A DNA stretch of 64,000 bases from Triticum aestivum (GCF_018294505.1 NC_057809.1:421312233-421376232), one strand, 5' to 3'; counted from the stretch's first letter, positions 1 to 12,625 are shown. Made by a program: numbers and translations. Notes: generated from the sequence alone by a model not told the origin.

Positions 1-1017
1 CTGGCTTGCCATGACCAACGGACTTTCCAGGCTGATTGGGTTTGTTGTTCTGGGGACACTCGCGGATGTAGTGACCCGTCTCCCCACACTTGAAACAAGT
101 TATCACATTGGGGCATGGAGCAGCATTAGCAGCGGGGCCACCATAGTCTTGGGCGGTACATACTGCTGGTTGGGGTGAGGCGCCTCAAAGGATGGCCTCG
201 GAGTGAGCCTGGGTGGCAGAGCGGTGTTTGGAATCCACACCCGGCGCTTCTGAGATCCACAGCCGGATGAAGAACCAATGTCACGGGAGTGCTTGCGTGA
301 AGCTTCGAAGTTAGTCTGGCCTATCTCAGCACTGATGGCCTTGTTAACTAACTTCTAGAAGGAGGTGCACTCGTGCAGACGAAGATCACGGCAAAGCTCG
401 GGGCTAAGTCCCTTGCGGAACCTTGCCTGCTTCTTGGCGTCGGTGGATACCTCTTCAGGAGCATATCTTGCTAGATTTCCAAACTCGCAACTGTATGCAT
501 CCACAGTCAGTCTACCCTGGGTGAAATTGCAGAACTCTTCCCTCTTACGATCCATGAGACCTTCTGGAATGTGATGCTCACAGAAAGCCGCACTGAATTC
601 AGCCCAGGTAGTGATTTGGCCAACCGGGCGCATAGCCTCAAAGTTCTCCCACCAAAGGCTAGCGGGTCCTTCGAGGTGATAGGCAGCAAAGGTAACCTTA
701 TCAGCTTCGGCTACGTTGGTAGAACGTAGCTTGTGGGTGATGCTGCGAAGCCAGTCATCCGCACCGAGAGGCTCGACAGAATGATTAAACTTTGGTGGAT
801 ACAGCTTGACAAAGTCATTGATTGACACCACGTCGTTCCTCGGCTGGCGTGCAGTATTCTGCTCAATCTGCTCTAGCAAGCGGTTAGTCTCACGCTTGTT
901 TCGTTCTGCCTCCAGCATAACTTCGGCCAGAGAAGGCAGTTGAGGCAGATTTTCATCCCTAGCTGCGTTGGCTTCACCCTGCTCCAGGGCAGCAGGGTTG
1001 TTGTGGGTGTTGACCAT
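1..1017 (-). pseudogene. gag of the second (truncated) Tekay-like unit
   Basis: This is the N-terminal gag and the start of the zinc-knuckle region of the second unit, cut by the window edge. It matches the gag of the first unit (start at 11084) base for base over most of its length. The start ATG at 1017 begins MVNTHNNPAA, whose counterpart in the other copy begins [10 protein letters not shown]. An in-frame TAG at 355-357 ends the frame after about 220 codons, where the other copy has CAG (Gln). Past that stop the sequence stays homologous to the zinc-knuckle region of the first unit. Gag would form the cytoplasmic particle that packages element RNA; this copy could not make a full protein. 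Confidence 0.85.
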
Positions 1018-1363
1018 CCTAAGAAGACAAGACAACGATTTAGACGAGGATGGAAAAATCTTGGCAAGGAAGTGCGGAATGTAATGGATAACACGGAATG
1101 CAGAGATGTTCATCCGTATGACATGGTAATATAGAAACTGCCATATATATACCAACGGTCATATACACCATACATAGTTTAGTACAAGCCCAGGCTATAG
1201 TACAACTATGATGAAAGACGTTACATCTCATCGGAGGCATTCCAAGCTCCTATACATTATTTTTCTACACCTCCGGAATTTGATACACACCAAGTCATAT
1301 TCCACAAGTCACGCAGGACGGTGGAAATACAACTATTACAATACTAGTGATACTACTACTAAC

Positions 1364-2136
1364 TCAGACAGCTCCGTAGTAGTCCTCATAGAAGTCACCA
1401 CCATAGCCTGGAAGCTCAACGTGATCATCTGGGAACAGACGGTCCTGAGGAGCTTGTGGACCATAGGGGCTAGAATGAGGTCTTGTACCAACAAACAGTG
1501 GCCTGTGGGGACCACGGGGTGGGGTGATGCCTCCCACATCACGCCAATCCACCATGTCTGGCAGAGCAGATCGCACAGGATACAGATCCCTCGTATCCAT
1601 ACATCCAGCTTGCACAGCTGGTGCAACCCGAGTCAAAGTGGCCCAATGATCAACACGGGTGTTGAAAAGCTCCAGTCTCAAGGCCCGATTCTCTCGGTCC
1701 TTATCCTCGAGCATCTCGGCAGTGGTGCGAGTTAGGGATTCCTCATGTGTGGTGTCAGCATAGATAGCCTGGAGATACCCTTGCGCTCCAGGGAGCGAAG
1801 CTGGCATATAACGGAAATCGATGTTCCGAAGCAGGCCAGTCCTAACCCGCATGATGGTCATCATGGAATAGGCAGCATCCTGCACAGCCATCTCAATAGT
1901 AACCCCAAGTCCATAAGAATAGTGGAGGGGCTCGGTAGATCTAGGATAAGAAGGAATATCCTGACAGTGCAGAAATATTGGCTTTGATTAAAGTCTCGGA
2001 TTTGCTCTTCGACAGTGTATTCGGGATACCAACGGTAACCCGTCTCGATCATTACCCAGACTAACATAGCCGTATGACCGGGCACATCGAGGCACCGGGT
2101 CAGGCGAACCACTTGGTTTTGAGCACGAGTGGCCAT
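1364..2136 (-). pseudogene. accessory ORF upstream of gag, second Tekay-like unit (frameshifted)
   Basis: This reading frame lies in sense orientation between the primer-binding site and gag. It begins MATRAQNQVV and ends in a proline-rich then acidic/aromatic tail (GGDFYEDYYGAV). One missing base near 1940-1945, in a short A/G run, breaks the frame: the part before it (from 2136) and the part after it (ending at 1364) are in different frames. The first unit has the base here but is broken elsewhere, so the ancestral frame was open for about 257 codons. The middle contains a short charged heptad-like stretch (MLEDKDRENRALRLELFNT) that may form a coiled coil. I recognise no catalytic motif. 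Upstream 'orf0' frames have, as I recall, been described in rice gypsy elements such as RIRE3/RIRE8; whether this one is related is unknown. Confidence 0.65.
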
Positions 2137-2560
2137 CTGAAAGCACAACCACAATGCAAAGACATTAGAATTTCTAGGGAAAATCGGACATCATAACAGC
2201 TGTAAATGCTCAGAAACAGATTTGAGACATTCACAACAGATTGCAAAACCACTCAACAACATCATATCAAGGTTCTGGTTCAACTGATAACATACTAAAA
2301 TAGTAGAAACTGAACTGAGGCTGGTAACCAACAATCCTATAAGTTACTACGGATTAGTAACACGTGAACCTGATAGAGAGAAGAGAGCCTAGTCCTTAAC
2401 CCACGTAGAATGAGAAGAGAATGACACAGATCAGAGGGCATAAGGTAAAGGAGTAAAAGAGCCTTACGTTCCCTCCCACAATCAATTCCCCTACATATAA
2501 CTAAAGCATTTCTAGACTCGACATCGACCAGTTTGGCTTAGCGAACCTACAGGCAGTCCG

Positions 2561-2572
2561 GCTCTGATGCCA
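2561..2572 (-). other. primer-binding site, second Tekay-like unit
   Basis: On the minus strand this reads TGGCATCAGAGC, one base from the usual plant initiator-tRNA-Met primer site TGGTATCAGAGC. It lies four bases inside the LTR edge at 2577. Confidence 0.85.
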
Positions 2573-3212
2573 ACGCTGTGAGGACCCCGATTCCAAGTCA
2601 CATCGACCCAGTTGGTAACACCACATATCACTTTGCGGCCTCACGCATGATAACCCCACAGGTGTCGCCTTACCATGCCCGGGACCGTTTCCGCCTTTTG
2701 GCTCACGTATATGACAGTGTCTCTAGCATCCATATGACAGAGAACCCGGGCCGACATGGCTAGTCGTGAACCCAAAGCGGCACTAACCCATGGGGACAGG
2801 CATACATGAATCAACTTCGAGCATGTCGGTCAGCAGCATGTGAATCCGGGCTGTAGCACTGGGCTAACAGGACTCAGGTAACCCGGGCTGTAGCAGGCTA
2901 GGCAGGACTCCGGATGTCACCGCGTGACATTTCCCCGAAGGGACAGACACAGGAACAAAGTGAAACACATGTTGGCCAGTCAAGTGTCCAGAGCAGTAGT
3001 GCTGGGCTAGCAAGACTCCGGTGAACCGGGCTATAGCGGATTACTATCGCTCAGGAAGCACTAGACTACATTTCCCCATATGAGAGGCTGCCAAGGATAA
3101 ACAACTAGATTGTCGGATCCCACTCATACCAAGCATTTCAATCATACACACAATATGCCTGATATGAGTACATACAACATGGCATCACAACAAAACTCTA
3201 CAACTCAAGTAC

Positions 3213-3218
3213 TTTATT
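3213..3218 (-). terminator. possible polyadenylation signal in the LTR
   Basis: The minus strand reads AATAAA here, about 610 bases downstream of the putative TATA box. It is conserved at 13279-13284 in the other LTR. The distance gives a long R region if both signals are used. This is inference from motif order only. Confidence 0.35.
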
Positions 3219-3826
3219 TAAAAGGCTCCGAGGAGCCATACATAACATGTTCATACAGATAGGGGTCACATGACCCGACACTCAAGTCATACAAACATAC
3301 AAGCACATGCGGAAGCAAACTTAGTCTGAGTACAGACACTAGAAAGAAAGAAGGCTTGACGAAGCCTTTCTATCTACATCGGCCCTTCACAAGTCTTGGA
3401 CCACCACCTGGGTGGCTAGTCACTCGTCGACATCAAGGTCTACATAGAACCCATCGGAGGGGGCGGTGTTGTCGTCTGAAAACATTAATTAAAGCAACAT
3501 GAGTACGGAGGTACTCAGCAAGTCTTACAACAGAATCCTACTATACATGCACATTCTCAAGAAGGTAGTGGAGTTATTGCAGCAAGCCAGCTTTGACTCT
3601 TGGCTAAGCTATCCTACGAAGACACCACTTGGAAAGCATTTGTCGCACACGAGTCCACTAATCACCAACACAATACTCCACCGTGGATCCTCTCCCGTCA
3701 ACCTACGAGAGGGCCATCCGCGGTACTCACACTTATCTTGAGGCTTTTAGTAGTATCCATTTACTTGTCTATGAACTGCATAGGTGACCAAGTAGTCCTT
3801 TACCGCGGACGCGGCTATTCGAATAG

Positions 3827-3833
3827 TTTTATA
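3827..3833 (-). promoter_or_regulatory. possible TATA box of the middle LTR
   Basis: The minus strand reads TATAAAA in a moderately GC-rich context. The other LTR has TATAAA at 13890-13895. In element orientation it lies about 2.8 kb into the LTR, so R plus U5 would be about 1.2 kb. Confidence 0.4.
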
Positions 3834-6641
3834 CCCTGCAGGGGTGTACTTCTTCACACACGCTCTCACCACTTATCGCCGCTACACAACGTGTACTCGG
3901 CAACCTTCAAGCGGAAGTCCAGCGAGGGTGTCGGCCACGACCTGACTAAACACACGAGTCCCTAGTCCAGGTTTATCGCCTATTCGGGTTCCATCCGCAG
4001 GGAGTCCGGCCGGGGTTTCCACTAACAGCCCCGAACGATGTGTGCAGGGTTCCCGAGACACCAAACGGGCGAATCGGTACACCGGGCCACGTGCCTACCA
4101 CAATACAGCCCACCGCTAAGGTCAGCGCTGCGTGCGGCCCCCAGCATACTACAAACACCAGAAACTACTTTGCAACTCCCGGACAGAGGACAAGAGTGGT
4201 TAATAAGTCGAGAGGGTCCATTGGTTTCGGGCCCAATGCGTGGTAGTAGCTGAATCTTAAATCACACACACAGATCTCAGTTCTTAAGGACGGCCTCAAT
4301 GAAACAACCCACCATGTACTCCTACATGGCCTCTCATCGATTCCTTTACCAAATCATATTCAACACTTCACTCTCATTACCGACACAACCTTTCACTCTA
4401 GTTCATCATCCCGATGAGCCAGACCTGACACAACTCTAAGCATAGCAAGCATAGCATGGTAGGAAACACAAATATGGCTCAATCAACTCCTACACATGCT
4501 AGTGGGTTTCATCTAGTTACTGTGGCAATGACAGGTCATGCAAAGGAAGTGGGTTCAACTACCGCAACACACAACAGTTTGAATCGCGTTGTCTTAATGC
4601 AGTAAACAAGAGCAGAAGCGAGAACATGGGTTTGTATCGGAATGATCAATGGGTTGCTTGCCTGATGTAGTGGTAGTAGGGTACTGCCCTTCAGACGGAT
4701 ATTCGGGGTTATCCTCGGAGGCAGAACCTACCACGAAAGACACACCGAACATAATCAACACATGACAATATGCAACAATATGATGCATGCTATGACATGG
4801 CAATATGAATGTGTCTTGGCCTAATGCAAGCTAAAACAGAAAGGAATGAACTCATTTGAATCAAAGATTCAAATGTTAGTTCATTTAACATAGCCATATT
4901 AGTGCATTATCTTATTTTGCTTAAACAGCAAGGTTAACTTGTTCTGTCATGCATGAAACCATTACCAATGGATAGATTGAATTTTTCTGATCAAAATTCA
5001 TATATAAATCTTTGCATTTGGAGTTACAGATTAATTTCTATGAATTTTGAAGTTTGCAACAATTTCTGGAATTTCCTATATAAAATAAATCCAGAAATTA
5101 GTTATTGCGTCAGCAGTGCGTTAGGGTGACGTCAGTGGTCAAAGGGGACGTCCCGGTCAACCTGACCAGTGGGTCCCGCGTGTCAGCAGTTATTTAAACT
5201 AACTAAATTTAGTTAGTTCTAATCTAAGTTAATTAGCAGAGGGGGGCCCCACTTGTCATAGACTCAGGAGAGTCAACCTGGGCCCACCCAGTCAAGGTCA
5301 ACGGGTCAAACCCACCGGCGTTTAGCCGCCGGCGAGGCCAGACGCGGCGGTGAGAGTGCATTAATGCGTTCCGGCGACCAAATGAGTGGCGGAGAGCATC
5401 TACGCGTAGCTGGGAGCAAGCCGCAGCATTTGGTGGCGGTGGTGGAGCTCGGGGTGGCTGGAAACGTCGCCGGCGATGACCTAGGCGCTTGCCGGAGTCG
5501 GGTGAATATGAGCCCGAGGCTACGGGGCACGGCGAGGCGCGTGGTAAGGTGCGTTGGGTTCCTGCGAGTGCGGTGAGTGCGTTGGACATGGTGGTGAGGC
5601 CTGTGGGTGGCCGGAGTCACGTCGGCGATGAGCTCCGCGGCGGCGCACGCGGGTGAGCTTCATGCAGTGGATGCAGGGCTCGAGAGCGAGAATGAGAGGG
5701 ATGGGGAGGTAGCTGGGCTCACGGCGAACACGACGGTGCAGACGACGAGGTCGGGGACGAGCTGGTGCGGCGGCGACGATGAAGGGGATCTGCGGCGGCG
5801 TTCGGTGAATATGAGCTCGAAGAAGACGAAACAGGACTCGCGAGCGCTCGGGGCTCGGGCTGCTCGACAGAGACGATGACAACGGAGCTGTTGGACACGG
5901 TGGCGCAGCACGGGGACGGCGGTGGACGCGGTTTCACGGTGGCGCGGGCGCAGCAGCGTCGGCCATGGTGGAGGAAGAGCGAGAGAGAGGGCCAGAGGAG
6001 AAGGTGAGATGTCCACAGGGTCGGGGCGGCGACGTGGAACCTGGCTAGGTGTCCAGGGGCACGAGCGGCAAGCTGGTGCGCCATGGCGAGCTCATGCTAG
6101 CCGACGTCACCTCTGTGCCTGCCTGGCGAGAGCAAGCAGCTGGCTGGCGTGGGCCAGCACAGTGCTGGGCCGGCCAGGTGGGCTGCGGCCAGGTAAGTCC
6201 CTCCTTCTCTTTTATTTCTGTTTTTCTATTTTTCTGTAAGTTTGTGGCTTTATTAAAAATAGTTAGGCACTTCTAAAAATCCTGAAAATAATCAGAGGCT
6301 CTGTTTAGAATATCTCCAACAGCCCACACTTATTTCCAGAATTATTTGAGCATTCAAAATATTTACTAGCATTTAAATGCCCAAATGCAATTTACATATG
6401 ATTTAATTCAATGACCTTCTGTTGACCTAGAAAATTGTGCACCAATTTTGCCAGAGGTTCTAACCCAAGACAAAGAGGGTGAACTTTTTAGAAGGGCATT
6501 TCAGGTTCATTGAAAATATTTTTAGTAAACTTAGTTGATTTCAGAGGGGGTGCTGGGGGTTCTGTCTTCCCCAATTCAAGTTTCTGATGAAAGATAGACA
6601 TGATGCAACACTCTAATGCATGGACTAGCTAGGATGTGACA

Positions 6642-6660
6642 ACTCACCCCCACTCAAAAG
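6642..6660 (-). other. polypurine tract
   Basis: The minus strand reads CTTTTGAGTGGGGGTGAGT directly before the LTR start TGTCACATCC. This is the expected second-strand primer site and fixes the LTR edge at 6641. Confidence 0.85.
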
Positions 6661-6711
6661 AATCTCGTCCCGAGATTTAGGATCCGTCGGGAAGAAGGTG
6701 GGGCACTAAAG

Positions 6712-7206
6712 TCAAAGACGATCCTCCCTTTCCCAAGTAGCTTCTTGCTCGGAATGGTGTGACCATTGAACCTTGAGAAACTTGATATTCTGGCGTCGAG
6801 TGGTACGCTCGGCTTGATCAAGGATACGAACGGGATATTCTCGATATGTGAGATTATCTTGGAGATCAAACATTTCATGGTCCACTCCACGGATAGGATC
6901 CGAGAAGCAACGCCTGAGTTGAGAAACATGGAAGACATCATGAACTCTGGAAAGATGCAGAGGTAGTTCCAACTGGTAGGCAACTTCCCCTCGTTTGGCA
7001 AGAATGCGAAAGGGTCCAATGTAACGAGGAGCCAATTTGCCTTTGATACCGAATCGATGGGTTCCCTTCAAAGGTGTAACCCGAAGGTAATCCTTCTCGC
7101 CAACTTCATAAGACATAGGCTTATGCTTGCGGTCATATTGGCTCTTTTGATGAGATTGGGCTGTTTTCAATTTCTCACGAATAATGCGAACCTGCTCTTC
7201 TGCTTC
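6712..7206 (-). pseudogene. pol C-terminus: integrase tail plus chromodomain
   Basis: This is the end of the gypsy polyprotein. It has the integrase C-terminal region (KLAPRYIGPFRIL, then HDVFHVSQLRRC) followed by a chromodomain-like segment (YREYPVRILDQ, VQWSHHSEQEATWE). Such chromodomains guide integration toward heterochromatin. It is in the same frame as the integrase segment to its right, separated only by a TAG at 7207-7209 within the phrase GPDMV-stop-EAEEQ. The last codons after WERED look degenerate compared with the usual family ending. Confidence 0.85.
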
Positions 7207-8063
7207 CTAGACCATATCCGGGCCAAAGAGTTGTCTTTCCCCGGTTTCTGACCAGTTAAGAGGCGTTCGACATTTTCGTCCATAGAGAACTTCGAAAGGA
7301 GCTTTGCCCAAGCTAGCTTGATAACTATTGTTATAAGTGAACTTGCCGAATGGAAGGCACTCCTCCCAATTCATACCAAAAGAGATGACAGAAGCTCGGA
7401 CCATATCCTCCAGAATTTGATTGACTCGTTCTACTTGACCACTTGATTGAGGATGGAAGGCGGTGCTAAAGGAGAGACGAGTTCCCATAGCATTTTGGAA
7501 ACTTTCCCAAAATCGAGAGGTGAAGAGACTTCCACGGTCTGAGTTAATCTCCAATGGAACACCATGAAGAGACACTATTCGGGAGATGTACAAGTCAGCT
7601 AGCTGGCTAGCGGTTATACTCTCACGAACGGGTAGGAAGTGGGCTACTTTGGAAAGACGATCGACAACGACGAAGATAGCATTATTCCCTCTCTTGGTCC
7701 TGGGAAACCCGGTAATGAAATCCATACCGATTTTATCCCATTTCCATTCAGGAATTGCCAAAGGTTGAAGGGTGCCAGCAGGCCGTTGATGCTCTGCTTT
7801 AACACGACGACAGACGTCGCAATTAGCAATTTCTCTCTTCATCCTAGTCCACCAAAACCTCTGGCGTAGGTCTTGATACATTTTAGTACTACCGGGATGA
7901 ATGGTGAGAGGGGATTCATGAGCTTCCTTAAGGATCAATTGCCGTAGTGTTGTTTCTTGGGAACCACCAAGCGGTTCTCGAAGAAGACAACACCTCGCTC
8001 ATCATGGAGAAACACTTAGCACTCCTTCTAGCATGTTTCTCCTTGATCCGGGATATTCCCTAT
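7207..8063 (-). pseudogene. integrase core of the Tekay-like pol
   Basis: The clearest open part is 7938-7207. It contains the zinc-binding HHCC region (HPGSTKMYQDL, then CDVCRRVKAEH) and the DDE core: Asp in GMDFITGFP, Asp in NSDRGSLF and Glu in SGQVERVNQIL. It would insert element cDNA into chromatin. The frame differs from that of the upstream RNase H segment, so there is a frameshift between about 8064 and 7938; the downstream end is the TAG at 7207. All three catalytic acids remain, so loss of function comes from the frame breaks. Confidence 0.85.
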
Positions 8064-8642
8064 CTACCTTCTGAGCGTTATGATTTGATCCGTAAGGTTA
8101 GGTTTCGCCACCAGGGTGGAAAGGAATCCTCGAGGAACAATGTGAAGGTTAAGCTTACGAAATTCCTCGTGGAGAAGTGGTTGACTTTGTTGTAACATCA
8201 GGTTGTTACAATAAGATTTACGACTTAGTGCATCAGCCATGACATTGGCTTTGCCTGGGGTGTAAGTTATTCCTAAGTCGTAATCCGTAATCAACTCGAC
8301 CCAACGTCTTTGCCTGAGATTCAAATCCGGTTGGGTGAAGATGTATTTCAGACTTTGGTGATCGGTGTAAATCTCGCAACGATTACCGAGAAGGTAATGT
8401 CGCCAGGTTTTGAGTGCATGGACTACAGCTGCAAGCTCTAGATCATGTGTGGGATAGTTATCCTCATGTGGACGCAACTGTCGAGAAGCGTAGGCAATCA
8501 CATGACGATCTTGCATGAGTATGCAACCTAGTCCTTGTCGCGAGGCGTCGCAATAGATAACAAAGTCCTTAGAAAAATCTGGTGGTACAAGTACGGGAGC
8601 AGATGTCAGGCGTCTTTTCAGTTCCTGAAAGCTGAACTCGCA
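8064..8642 (-). pseudogene. RNase H domain of the Tekay-like pol
   Basis: The segment has typical gypsy RNase H motifs ([20 protein letters not shown], then [13 protein letters not shown], then [16 protein letters not shown]) and the connection toward integrase. It is in frame with the reverse transcriptase to its right, separated by a single TAG at 8643-8645 following FEWTP. The region just after that stop still encodes the expected start of the RNase H fold, including its YCDAS motif. The domain degrades the RNA strand during reverse transcription. Confidence 0.85.
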
Positions 8643-11084
8643 CTATGGGGTCCACTCGAACCTTTTATCTTTCTTGAGGAGTTCCGTTAGAGGTTTAGCA
8701 ACCTTGGAGAAATTCTCGACAAAGCGGCGACAATAGCTCGCTAAACCAAGGAAACTCCGAACTTGCTTGACCGTTTCAGGTGGAGTCCAGTCAAGGACGG
8801 CTTGAACTCGCTCGGGATTGACAGCAATGCCCTTACCAGAGATTACATGGCCTAGATAGGTCACTTCTGGCAACCAAAATTCGCACTTAGAGAATTTGGC
8901 ATAAAGGCGATGCTCTCGAAGTTTCATCAATACTAGCCTTAGATGTTCGGCATGTTCTTCCTCATTCTTGGAGTAGATGAGTATATCATCGAGATATACC
9001 ATGACGAATTTATCCAAATAATCCATGAAGATCGAGTTCATTAGCCGAGAGAAGGTGGCTGGAGCATTGGTTAGACCAAAGGACATGACGGTGTACTCGT
9101 ATTGGCCATAACGAGTAACAAAGGCCGTTTTAGGAATGTCCCCGTTCTTGATTTTGATTTGATGGTAGCCCAACCTCAAATCCATTTTGGAAAAGACTGA
9201 GGATCCAGCGAGCTGATCATACAGGTCGTTGATCTTGGGGAGCAGATACTTGTTCTTGATGGTGACCAAATTGACAGGTCGGTAATCTACAACCATCCGA
9301 TCCGTTCCATCCTTCTTCTTGACGAAGAGGACGGGGCAAGCCCATGGAGAAGAACTAGGACGGATGAAACCCTTTTGCAAGGACTCATCGAGTTGTTTCT
9401 TAAGCTCGGCTAGTTCTAGGGGTGCCATCTTATAAGGTCTTCTAGAGATTGGGACGGTTCCTGGAACAAGGTCTATCATGAACTCGACATCTCTGTCAGG
9501 TGGAACACCTGGCAGTTCCTCTGAAAAGACATCCAGGAAGTCACAGACTACTGGAATATCTTCAAGGTCTGGAAGGGGGTTGGCATTTAAGGAGTAGAGC
9601 TGACGCTCAGACACTCGGGTCAAAACATTGACTGTCTTGCCCGATGGATGGGTGAGTTGAACAGTTCTAGTGGAGCAATCAATCTTAGCATAATGGGCTG
9701 ACATCCAGTCCATACCCAAGATGATGTTTATGTCCGAGGACTTGAGAGCTATTAGTGATGCAAGGAAGACCAATCTGTCGACAAGGATTTCATTCCCATG
9801 ACTTATTCTAGAGGTTTGCCATCTAGAACCAGGAGTCTGAATTTCCATGGAGGTGGGCATGTCACTAAATGTGGTGTTGTGCAATCGAGCATAGCTCTCA
9901 GAAATAAATGAATGAGATGCTCCAGTATCAAAGAGAACAGTTGCCGGATGGCAATTAACAAGGAGCGTACCGAGAACAACGTTGGGGTCCTCATGAGTTT
10001 CCTCAGCTGAGACGTAGTTGACATGGCCACGAGCAGTGGTGGCTGGCTTGGCGTAGAGCACCTTTCCTGCTGGCTTGCCCCGGCCAACAGACTTTCCGAA
10101 CTGGTTGGGGTTGTTCTGGGGACACTCGCGGATGTAGTGACCCGTCTCCCCACACTTGAAACAAGTTATCACATTGGGGCGTGGAGCAGCATTAGCAGCG
10201 GGGCCACCATAGGTCTTGGGCGGTGCATACTGCTGGTTGGGGCGAGGCGCCTCAAAGGATGGCCTCTGAGTGAACCTGGGTGGCAGAGCGGTGTTTGGAA
10301 TCCAGACCCGGCGCTTCTGAGATCCAGAGCCGGATGAAGATCCAAAGTCACGGGAGTGCTTGCGTGAAGCTTCAAAGTTAGTCTGACCTGTCTCAGCACT
10401 GATGGCCTTGTTGACTAACTTCTGAAAGGAGGTGCACTCGTGCAGACGAAGATCACGGCGAAGCTCGGGGCTAAGTCCCTTGCGGAACCTTGCCTGCTTC
10501 TTGGCGTCGGTGGATACCTCTTCAGGAGCATAACGTGCTAGATTTCCAAACTCACGACTGTATGCATCCACAGTCAGTCTACCCTGGGTGAAATTGCAGA
10601 ACTCTTCCCTCTTACGATCCATGAGACCTTCCGGGATGTGATGCTCACGGAAAGCCGCACTGAATTCAGCCCAGGTAGTGATTTGGCCGACCGGGCGCAT
10701 AGCCTCAAAGTTCTCCCACCAAAGGCTAGCAGGGCCTTCGAGGTGATAGGCAGCAAAGATAACCTTATCAGCTTCGGCTACGTTGGCAGAACGTAGCTTG
10801 TGGGTGATGCTGCGAAGCCAGTCATCCGCATCGAGAGGCTCGACGGAATGATTAAACTTCGGTGGATACAGCTTGACAAAGTCATTGATTGACACCAGGT
10901 CGTTCCTCGGCTGGCATGCAGTATTCTGCTCAATCCGCTCCAGCAAGCGGTTAGTCTCACGCTTGTTTCGTTCTGCCTCCAGCATAACTTCAGCCAGAGA
11001 AGGCGGTTGAGGCAGATTTTCATTCCTAGCTGCGCTGGCTTCACCCTGCTCCGGGGCAGCAGGGTTGTTGCGGGTGTTGACCAT
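8643..11084 (-). pseudogene. gag-protease-reverse transcriptase of the first Tekay-like unit
   Basis: One open frame of about 813 codons runs from the ATG at 11084 ([13 protein letters not shown]). An upstream in-frame ATG at 11222 would add 46 residues unlike gag, so the later start is preferred; it also matches the other copy. In order: gag core ([13 protein letters not shown]), a CCHC knuckle near residue 306 ([14 protein letters not shown]), an aspartic protease near 385 (DTGASHSFI), and reverse transcriptase with [14 protein letters not shown] and the catalytic YLDDIL near 695. It ends with FEWTP and a TAG at 8643-8645, after which the same frame continues into RNase H. This is the best-preserved coding block of the window. 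Confidence 0.92.
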
Positions 11085-11428
11085 CCTAGGAAAACAAGAC
11101 AACGGTTTAGACAAGGATGGCAAAATCTTGGCAAGGAAGTGCGGAATGTAATGGATAACACGGAATGCAGAGATGTTCATCCGTATGACATGGTAATATA
11201 GAAACTGCCATATATATACCAACGGTCATACACACCATACATAGTTTAGTACAAGCCCAGGCTAGAGTACAACTACGATGAAAGACGTTACATCTCATCG
11301 GAGGCATTCCAAGCTCCTATACATTATTTTTCTACACCTCCGGAATTGATAACACTAAGTCATATTCCACAAGTCACGTAGGACGGTGGAAATACAACTA
11401 TTACAATACTAGTGATACTACTACTAAC

Positions 11429-12201
11429 TCAGACAACTCCGTAGTAGTCCTCATAGAAGTCACCACCATAGCCTGGAAGCTCAACGTGATCATCCGGGAA
11501 CAGACGGTCCTGAGGAGCTTGTGGACCATAGGGGCTAGGATGAGGTCTTGGACCAACAAACAGTGGCCTGCGGGGACCACGGGGTGGGGTGATGCCTCCC
11601 ACATCACGCCAATCCACCATGTCTGGCAGAGCAGATCTCACAGGATACAGATCCCTCATATCCATACATCCAGCTTGCACAGCAGGTGCAAACCGAGTCA
11701 AGGTGGCCCAATGATCAGCACGGGTGTTGAAAAGCTCCAGCCTCAAGGCCCGATTCTCTCGGTCCTTATCCTCGAGCATCTCGGCAGTGGTGCGAGTTAG
11801 GAGTCCTCATGTGTGGAGTCAGCATAGATAGCCTGGAGATACCCTTGCGCTCCAGGGAGCGAAGCTGGCATATAACGGAAGTCGGTGTTCCGAAGCAGGC
11901 CAGTCCTGACTCGCATGATGGTCATCATAGAATAGGCAGCATCCTGCACAGCCATCTCAATAGTAACCCCGAGTCCATAGGAACAGTGGAGGGGCTCGGT
12001 AGATCCAGGATAAGAAGGAAATATCCTGACAGTGCAGAAATATTGGCTTTGATTAAAGTCTCGGAATTGCTCTTCGACAGTGTATTCGGGATACCAACGG
12101 TAACCCGTCTCGATCATTACCCGGACTAACATAGCCGTATGACCGGGCACATCGAGGCACCGGGTCAGGCGAACCACTTGGTTTTGAGCACGAGTGGCCA
12201 T
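11429..12201 (-). pseudogene. accessory ORF upstream of gag, first Tekay-like unit (frameshifted)
   Basis: This is the counterpart of 1364-2136, in the same place between primer site and gag. It begins MATRAQNQVV at 12201 and ends GGDFYEDYYGVV at 11429. The break is a one-base deletion near 11800-11805; the part damaged in the other copy (near 12020) is open here. About 345 bases separate its end from the gag start. A few amino-acid differences from the other copy are scattered and mostly conservative. No known catalytic motif is seen. An in-frame start seven codons upstream (MWLCFQ) is possible. Confidence 0.65.
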
Positions 12202-12625
12202 CTGAAAGCACAGCCACAATGCAAAGGCATTAGAATTTCTAGGGAAAATCGGACATCATAACAGCTGTAAATGCTCAGAACAGATTTGAGACATTCACAA
12301 CAGTTTGCAAAACCACTCAACAACATCATATCAAGGTTCTGGTTCAACTGATAACATACTAAAAGTAGTAGAAACTGAACTGAGGCTGGTAACCAACAAT
12401 CCTATAAGTTACTACGGATTAGTAACACGTGAATCTGATAGAGAGAAGAGAACCTAGTCCTTAACCCCCGTAGAATGAGAAGAGAATGACACAGATCAGA
12501 GGGCATAAGGTAAAGGAGTAAAAGAGCCTTACGTTCCCTCCCACAATCAATTCCCCTACATATAACTAAAGCATTTCTAGACTCGACATCGACCAGTTTG
12601 GCTTAGCGAACCTACAGGCAGTCCG

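Larger units (their letters stand above)
2577..6641 (-). repeat. middle LTR of the Tekay-like tandem (4065 bp)
   Basis: The LTR starts on the minus strand with TGTCACATCC at 6641 and ends at 2577 next to the primer site. It is collinear and nearly identical to 12642-16704. It contains a GC-rich block (about 5230-6200) with many overlapping open frames on both strands; these are composition artefacts and are not annotated. A TATA box and a downstream AATAAA, conserved in both copies, suggest where U3, R and U5 lie. Nothing else is seen in these 4 kb except a 22-bp perfect palindrome at 5197-5218. Confidence 0.9.

Noticed and set aside
355..574. Plus-strand frames opposite the second-unit gag
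   Set aside because: They are shadows of gag and have no codon or domain support.
5233..6239. Many overlapping 60-120-codon frames on both strands in the GC-rich LTR block (also 15295-16302)
   Set aside because: They overlap in all frames, are Arg/Pro/Ser-rich from composition and have no domain. The block lies inside an LTR.
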